From: Cavenderia fasciculata
Lineage: Eukaryota > Evosea > Eumycetozoa > Acytosteliales > Cavenderiaceae
DNA: 64,000 nucleotides
Direction of reading: 5' to 3'
Assembly: GCF_000203815.1 (NCBI RefSeq)
Contig: NW_004457735.1
Coordinates: 2,356,001 to 2,420,000, forward strand
In this document: piece by piece, positions 57,678-64,000 of the stretch
Numbering within the stretch: the first letter of the stretch is position 1
How the letters are laid out: every line of letters begins with the position of its first letter
Translations under genes and position numbers: made by a program
Notes under the pieces: generated by a model
What the model saw: only the letters and a program-made list of their open reading frames with translations
Told to the model about the DNA's origin: nothing
Database searches by the model: none

Positions 57678-58949
57678 TTATAATGAATAATTTAATTGAT
57701 TGGAATAATTAATGGTTGGTCTCAAAGTCGATGGAGTTGGTTGCATCATCATATTGTTGGCCATATTATTATAGTTAAAGCGCTGTTGTTGTTGGTTGCT
57801 ATTATTATTATTATTATTCACTGGTAATGTGGCAACAGATAGATGATCATCCGATTGAATGGGTGAGGTGTTGGAAGAAGAGGATGGACCTCCTGTAGAT
57901 TGCTCAATCTGGTGACTTGCAACTTGCTCCTTTAGCTTTTCAAGACTTCTACGTCTAAAATTAATGAACCAATTGGAAACTTGGGCAATGGATTGACCAG
58001 ATTCTGCAGCCAATTGTCTTTTGACATCCATTGGTGGATATGGATCATCGAGATGATTGATAACCCATTGCAATAGAACAGACTTTGATGATTTGCTAAG
58101 AGCACCAGAAGTGGTTTTAGTCTTTGAACGGACGGATCCAGAGGTTGCAGGTTCGTACGACGACATCTTTAAAACAGCAATATAACGTCCAGAAAAGTGG
58201 TCTACCTCTGAAAAGAGCTGTTTGGTGAGTGCAGTGGTGGTGGCAAGTGCATGCATATACTTTTCCAAATACTGCTTAACAATGATGTTGTTGTCTGGCG
58301 AACCCATCATTTTAAGGAACAAACTTTTAAACAATGCATAGTCTGGTAGACTCTTTGCACTAAAATGCTTTGGATCAACAATAATCGAATCCCACAAAGT
58401 ATTGAATAATCTTTCAATAATGTCATCTTGGTATTCATTTTGATTGATGTTTTGTTTTTTAACAGTTGGTATTGCCATTGGAGGTTGTTGTTGGAATGGA
58501 GATGATGATGGTGACGATGATGATGATTGGTAGTCTTGTTGCTGCTGCTGTTGTTGATAAAATGAAGAAGAACTGGTTGGTAATCTGGTTGATGCTAATA
58601 CAGAAGAAGACATTTGAAATGGAATAGGTAATTGTGGATGTCCACTAGTACTACTGTTGGCTCCATTAGAAGAGAATACAAACATTGGAGGTTGATGTGA
58701 ATTGGTGAATGGTAACGATGACTCTGTTTGAAGAATCGATGGTGTAGGAGGAGTCATTTGTGTAAAAGAGGATGACATAGGCACTGGTAGATGGATCTGG
58801 GAGAAGGGAATCAAAGGGGAATTACGAGTAGGAGTTGACGATGACGACGACGAAGGTAATGGCAAAAATGGACTATTACTATGAGTTGTAGTTGAAGTAG
58901 TAGAGGAAGTAGATTGTTGATTTTGTAATTGATATAAAATTGACTCCAT
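57678..58949 (-). CDS. TALE-class homeodomain transcription factor
   Basis: A single exon of 423 residues. The homeodomain is at about residues 285-345: KSVLLQWVINHLDDPYPPMD, KRQLAAESGQSIAQVSNWFI, NFRRRSLEKLKEQ. The PYP between helices 1 and 2 is the three-residue loop extension of TALE proteins (KNOX, PBC, MEIS, TGIF), and WFINFRRR is recognition helix 3. An upstream helical region (DDIIERLFNTLWDSIIVDPK ... LKMMGSPDNNIIVKQYLEKY) may be a KNOX/MEIS-like dimerisation module. The N-terminal 150 residues are Ser/Pro/Gln-rich. It is presumably a nuclear developmental regulator. Confidence 0.9.
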   Translation of the reverse strand: MESILYQLQNQQSTSSTTSTTTHSNSPFLPLPSSSSSSTPTRNSPLIPFSQIHLPVPMSSSFTQMTPPTPSILQTESSLPFTNSHQPPMFVFSSNGANSSTSGHPQLPIPFQMSSSVLASTRLPTSSSSFYQQQQQQQDYQSSSSSPSSSPFQQQPPMAIPTVKKQNINQNEYQDDIIERLFNTLWDSIIVDPKHFSAKSLPDYALFKSLFLKMMGSPDNNIIVKQYLEKYMHALATTTALTKQLFSEVDHFSGRYIAVLKMSSYEPATSGSVRSKTKTTSGALSKSSKSVLLQWVINHLDDPYPPMDVKRQLAAESGQSIAQVSNWFINFRRRSLEKLKEQVASHQIEQSTGGPSSSSNTSPIQSDDHLSVATLPVNNNNNNSNQQQQRFNYNNMANNMMMQPTPSTLRPTINYSNQLNYSL

Positions 58950-60441
58950 TTTGACTAAAAATAATAATTTATCTCTATAAATAGATAAAGATAGAGATAG
59001 AGATAAAACAACACCTAATTATTTGTTTGGTTTATAACTAGAAAGGGATAGAATATTTATATTTTATATAATTAATTAAATATTGATAAGAGGAGGAGAG
59101 GAGAGAGGAGAGGAGGAAAGAATGATGGAATGATAGAGTGAGGGATGAGCATCTCTTTATAAACACATAGTATTCAGGGTGACTGACAGACTCGAGCCCT
59201 CACCATCCCCCAATATAAAAATATCTTTACTCTTTTTGGGGGGAGGGATACACATTTTTAAAAGAGTGAGTTTCTTTGTGCGATTGTGGTGGATCGATTA
59301 ACCCTCTATCATCTCCTCCTTCCTTTTAAGGTGATTATAGTTTAACAAATGCTATCAATACATCTTTCAAAATAATGTGTATTTATAACTCAATAAACCC
59401 GACCAAGAGTTATTGAGATGAATTGAAATAATATTTATAATAACAAGTTCTCTTGAGATGTGAACTTCAAAGATTGACAGCAATCTAATAATCCCCAAAA
59501 ATACAAAAAAACAAATGTAATTTCTCTATTCAACCTTCGCTATACTATACTTCATTCCCCTTCCTTTGAAGAGAGAAAGAGGTAGAATAGTATGATAAAG
59601 GGTTCCCAATTCTATTATATTATTATTATCATTATTATATAAAATCAAGATAATATATATAATAATAATAATTGTATTGTAAATCGAATCTTTATTATCA
59701 TAATGACCTGAAAGTGGAATACATTAATGTAATTTATTTGTGTGTACATATACATATGTATGTGTATATGTTTTGGTTTTGACACCAATGTACACAACAG
59801 TTATCCCCCTCCCCCCACTCTACCCTCTTAGATAAAACAACAGTAGCAAGCAGCATTGGATAGGAGTGAGTGTTGGCGGATGAGGGGAGGGGGGTGAGGT
59901 GTGTCAATTGTCGACTCCCACCTACCTTACCTTACCTTCCCTTGTCTACAGACCGCTACTGCTACTACTATGTTGTTAACGGTGTAACAATAAACAACAA
60001 TACTACTGTTTCCAATTGTTTATTTTATAAGATAGAAACAGTAAGGTGCACATTCAACAGATAGAGAGAGAGAGAGAAAGAGATAAAGAGACCAACTACT
60101 ACTTCTACTATTATCAACAACAATTATTTTATATTACCCTTTTGATGATAACAATATCAACTACAATTCAAAAACAAAGAGAGAGCTTGTTCATAATTGA
60201 ATAAATCCTCCTTTTTAATACCAAAGAATATATTTATATTCTTTTTTTGTATACAAATCCCTCCTCCCTTCTCTTTCCATCAACACTACCAACCAACCAA
60301 CCAACCACCAAAAGTTAGTAAAGAACACCTTCTTCTTCTTCTTCTTTTGTGTTTACTCGCTCACTTTGGCTACAAAATTAACATTTACAACAAAACTTAA
60401 ACCAAAAGACAAAGTCTATCCAACCAACAATCAAACCCACT
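58950..60441. other. Divergent spacer, 1.5 kb
   Basis: Promoters of the homeobox gene (minus) and the small PH-like gene (plus). Contains GA-rich tracts, alternating TACATATACATATGTATG near 59745-59770 (nearly palindromic) and CCAACCAACC repeats at 60290-60310. No gene seen. Confidence 0.45.
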
Positions 60442-61034
60442 ATGACAATGAAATTAATAAGTAGAATTACAAAACCTTTTAAAAAAGATAAGTCATCAAG
60501 TAAATCAAATCAAAATAATAACAAGAATGGAGAACAAGAAGAATCTACCAATGGTCCATTGGAATTTGTTTATAAATTACAAGTATGTTTTAAAAAAATA
60601 ATGATGAGAAATGAAATTAAATATGTATTAATTTTTATTAATAATAGTATAGAGTAGTTGATAAATCAAGTGGAGCATCAACGGAACATAAATTTGAAGA
60701 TAGAACATTAAAAATTAACGAAGAAGGTGTATATTTAGGCGACAAGATGGGGAAATTAACATTTATTGATTTCATTTTGATTAAAGAGTTTTCTTTGGAT
60801 CAAAATTGGATGGATTGGGCAATCATCATGAGAGATGGAAATTCACATCATTTCAGATCTTATGAAGTATGTATTTAAAACTAAAAAATGAAAAGGAATC
60901 ATATCATGATCATCTCCACGCTCCAATATATTAACTTATTTATTATTATTATTATTATTATCAAGTCTTTACAAGTTCACTTAAAAGTGAATGAGGTTAT
61001 TAAAAAATTGGTGAGGACTTCTTCATCATTGTAA
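60442..61034 (+). CDS. Small PH-like protein, unknown
   Basis: Exons 60442-60582, 60648-60866 and 60966-61034 encode about 142 residues. A Lys/Ser/Asn-rich head of about 35 residues (KPFKKDKSSSKSNQNNNK) precedes one compact domain: FVYKLQYRVVDKSSGASTEH, DRTLKINEEGVYLGDKMGKL, FIDFILIKEFSLDQNWMDWA, MRDGNSHHFRSYESLQVH, and a final amphipathic helix (LKVNEVIKKLV). The pattern of seven strands closed by a helix is that of a PH/PTB-like fold. Phosphoinositide-binding residues are not obvious. No family name can be given. Confidence 0.72.
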
Positions 61035-61370
61035 ATAATACTAACAAAACAATAATCAACAAACAATAATTAAAACTGAATCATAATAATTTATTAACAC
61101 AAATCATTAAATCCAAATCATCTTATCCTAAATCAATATAAGATGAACAAACCAAAAAACCAATTAATAATAGTAATAATATTATTAAATCTTAAACCTA
61201 AACACCCAATTTATCTGTAAATTTGTAAATGAAGAATATTAATAAAAGGGTAAAAATATATCTACAAAAAGTTTGGCGAAAGAAAGAGATCTCTTTCTTT
61301 GCGAGACCATGTCTCTTTCTTTTTATAGTTTCAAACAAAAGTTAAAGAGATAATTGTATACATAATAGAT
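61035..61370. other. Spacer with a 22-bp perfect palindrome
   Basis: Mostly A+T-rich. AAAGAAAGAGATCTCTTTCT plus TT forms a perfect palindrome at 61279-61300, about 70 bp ahead of the next ATG. Confidence 0.6.
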
Positions 61371-61702
61371 ATGGATATTGCTAGTTATGAAGATAGAGCT
61401 GTCAAGGCTGAGAATATGATTGAGATTCTTTCAAAGAAGATTGCTGCTTTGGAAGCATCTTCATCATCTTCCTCATCTAATTCTTTGGGTGTTTCTGCAG
61501 AAGAATTCAAAAAGGTATATAACACCTCCCGCACATACGAACAGATCGATCTTTTTGAATATCTTATCTTATTATTATTATTATAATTGTTCAATCTTAG
61601 GTTCAAGATCAAAACAAGGAATTACAAAAACAACTAGCTAGTAACACATATAGAATCAATCATTTGGTTAGACGTTTAAACGAAACACAACAAAAGCAAT
61701 AA
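61371..61702 (+). CDS. Small coiled-coil protein, unknown
   Basis: Exons 61371-61514 and 61601-61702 encode 81 residues. The start MDIASYEDRAVKAENMIEIL leads to a heptad-patterned helix, a Ser run, then VSAEEFKK and, in exon 2, QDQNKELQKQLASNTYRINH followed by LVRRLNETQQKQ. It reads as two coiled-coil segments joined by a flexible Ser linker. The RINHLVRRL end resembles tRNA-synthetase-complex helices only loosely. No family assigned. Confidence 0.7.
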
Positions 61703-61878
61703 GTGTATATTTATATTATAAAACAACAAAAAGGTTTGAAAACAATACTATCAGAGTTTATATACTGGAATTTTGGTTTGGTTTGGTTTGGTTTATCGAT
61801 AAATTATTATTATTATATTATATGGATATCTTATTATCATATAATTTTGTTGTTTTTTATAATATATATATGGTTGAT

Positions 61879-64000
61879 TTAATTAAGGTAACCTTTACAT
61901 CTTGTAGATTGACATAAACATTTAATCTTCATCTTTTCTCTAGGGAATTGATAGTCGTATGTGATTTCTTCATTTTTGGCTATATCTTTACTTGCTACTA
62001 TAATGATCTTTTTAACTCCATCAATAGATATAATCTTGGTTTTTGCATTTGGCTATAAATATTGGAAAGAGAGAACACAACTTGGTTAGAATCAATCAAT
62101 CAACTATCATCTTTCTTTTTTTTTTTTTTTTCTTTCATACCTCACAACTATGATTTGCAAATCTAGCTCTATTTCCTTTGAATGTTGCATCTACAATAAC
62201 ATCCTTTTCAATGGCAAACATAAAACAGTCTACACCATCGTTTTGATACTTTCTTTCTCTTTCATCTGCTATTTTCTGTCTAATGATTTCTCCGACATAC
62301 TCTATTATAAACTCTCCAGCTACAATTGATTTCTTTGCAAATGCACCCAGAGAATGGATGGAAGATGGTTTGACGACAACCCGAGAATCTTCACCTTTTA
62401 ATAACAAATACTGTGCATTGTCAGACAGCAAGTGGTTATGGATACCACTATTTGTTGAGAATCCCAGCACATCTTTTAGTCCTGGAATGCCAATTTGATT
62501 AATCTTTTCCATACTGTATACAGATTGTATTTTCTTTGTCAACAATGCAATGGTTCTTTCTCTAGTCTTGAATGATATAATCTCGGATTTTAATCTTTCT
62601 CGTTCTATCATTATCTTTCTTTCTCTTTCAGTGTCGGCTGGATTACCACTGGTTGTTTGTATTGGTGTTTTACGATTGAATACCGTAGTTCTTGCACATC
62701 CATCAAGTAAACTTTTACTCTTCAATACCAACTGTTCTACCAAATCTTTGGTATCCAAAATATGTTTTCTAGTGTACCATCTACACTTTATAGACTCTGG
62801 AATGCTTTCCAAACTCGATACTATACTTTTTTCATTGAATCCAAAAAATGTAGATACAGGCATCACGATTGATCTACGTGCATTCAAACGAACTTGATTG
62901 ACTGCAGTAATAAATTGACTCCAAACATGAGTCAAAGATGTTCCATAAAAGAGGTATTTGGCTCTTTCTTTTTCATCTATCGAATTTGGACATTCAATAG
63001 GTACAATGATAAAGATTGGTACATTACCATGTTGTAACACTTCAACAAGGTAATCAATTCTAGAGTACTCGTCAAAAACACTCCAATATCTTCTAATTGC
63101 TTTGTATCCAGAAGGATAAATATGATCCACTGAATGAAATAATGGATTTTCATCTATAATTTCTCCTAAATTTAATAATAATAATGATCCAAATCTAAAT
63201 AAATGAATTAGTAACTATCTCTATCTATCTCTATCTATCTATTTCTTTATCTTTTTTTTTTATATATTTACCTTAACATATCATTTGATGAATCAATATC
63301 AATAAATTTATCACCATGAGTACTATCAATAAAACTTTCCAAAAATATTTTCCTATTTTCAAATTGATTTAAACATTGCTTAATATCTTTGAATTGATTT
63401 GATTGTACTACTATTGCAGTAAATTCTTGGGACACTTGTTGTTGTTTTTCTTCTTCATCTTTTTCAACTTTAACTTTTTCAATCTTTACTTTTTGTTTGG
63501 GTTGTTTTTCTTGTTTTTCCAATTCTACAATATGTTTATGACATCTAAGAGTTCTATCGTCTGGATGTATTCTACCTTTGTTTTTGATTGCACACTCCAA
63601 ATGATAAATATTTTCGCACGTTTGAACAATACATCCAATTGAGGCACCATTCTTGTTGCAAAGACTGCACTTCATTTTCTTTGCATATTGGATGATATTG
63701 TTAGAGTGAATGAGAATGGAATCCTCTGATACAAATATTCCACTACTCCAATATATACAATAAAGATGGACAAACTTGTCGAGTGTATGATCCAAAGGCA
63801 ACAATCTTCCTTGGACACCCATATTTCCTTTGGTGTGACATAAAAGACAAGCAGCCAATTGGTCACGTGCAGGTACTGGTGGCTTTTGTGATTCCTTGGT
63901 TGGTCTAAGAAGCCATTTCTCCTTGACAGTTTCCACTTTGACATCTTGCTCATCACCATTGCTCTGGATCTTTGAACAAGATGGACAAACCCAATCGTCT
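61879..64000 (-). CDS. Trithorax/MLL-type PHD-FYR-SET histone methyltransferase, 5' part beyond window
   Basis: Exons 64000-63272 (open at the window edge), 63194-62141 and 62052-61879. Domain order: the end of a PHD finger (DDWVCPSC), an extended PHD (AACLLCHTKGNMGVQGRLLP, FVHLYCIYWSSGI, KMKCSLCNKNGASIGCIV, IYHLECAIK), a coiled Lys/Glu linker, FYRN/FYRC (HIYPSGYKAIRRYWSVFDEY ... YLFYGTSLTHVWSQFI) and SET (VKPSSIHSLGAFAKKSIVAG, FIIEYVGEIIRQK, NRARFANHSCEPN, EEITYDYQFP). A post-SET CLCQSTRCKGYLN ends the chain. ePHD, FYR and SET together define the MLL/trithorax branch of H3K4 methyltransferases, distinct from Set1. The catalytic Tyr (YDYQF) and NHSCEPN cofactor loop are intact. Confidence 0.92.

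Overview
The window is nuclear DNA of a dictyostelid social amoeba. The evidence is A+T-rich intergenic DNA, short GT-AG introns (commonly GTATGT or GTAAGT donors), asparagine and glutamine homopolymers in proteins, a PKA catalytic subunit with a long poly-Q/N leader, dictyostelid-type ankyrin modules (HxNRTEGC), and a bacterial-type GGDEF cyclase in a eukaryotic setting. Coding exons are clearly richer in G+C than I would expect for D. discoideum, so another dictyostelid group is likely, but the species cannot be named from this sequence. All exon models below were built by hand by joining reading frames across GT/AG boundaries in matching phase.

Layout. 1-8.5 kb: a kinetochore Spc24-like gene running off the left edge, a mitochondrial RCC1-like protein, a bZIP factor and a PDK1 kinase. 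8.5-14 kb: a long gene-poor stretch, then a Rap-GAP. 14.3-19 kb: a disturbed zone with a DgcA-like diguanylate cyclase (two apparent frameshifts), 51-bp tandem repeats, an ankyrin gene (one frameshift), a second copy of the repeat flanks without the cyclase, and decayed coding fragments. 19.6-22.5 kb: pkaC. 24.7-28.6 kb: strumpellin (WASH complex). 28.8-36.1 kb: a broken coiled-coil gene, a quinone-oxidoreductase-like MDR enzyme, a PLP decarboxylase, a Dcn1-like neddylation factor with an N-myristoylation signal, and a copper chaperone. 36.7-40.8 kb: an unusual B-box / P-loop GTPase / alpha-crystallin / RING protein and a stop-interrupted small gene. 41-49.6 kb: a TRM3/TARBP1-type tRNA ribose methyltransferase, ribosomal protein S26 and a ZC3HC1/NIPA-like zinc-finger protein. 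50-54.5 kb: a GPI-type surface protein, an 11-span membrane protein and a secreted protein. 55.4-61.7 kb: a BTB-F5/8C protein, a TALE homeobox factor and two small genes. 61.9 kb to the right edge: a trithorax/MLL-type PHD-FYR-SET methyltransferase that continues out of the window.

How they fit together: most genes are unrelated housekeeping or regulatory units with their own promoters, as is usual in eukaryotes. One cluster stands out. PDK1 (which phosphorylates AGC kinases), a c-di-GMP synthase of the DgcA type, and pkaC lie within about 16 kb on the same strand, and all three act in or on PKA signalling during stalk and spore formation.

Most notable items: the B-box/GTPase/Hsp20/RING protein, the dgcA-like locus with its duplicated 'empty' flanks, and three structured G+C-rich islands in A+T-rich spacers that may be unannotated non-coding RNAs.
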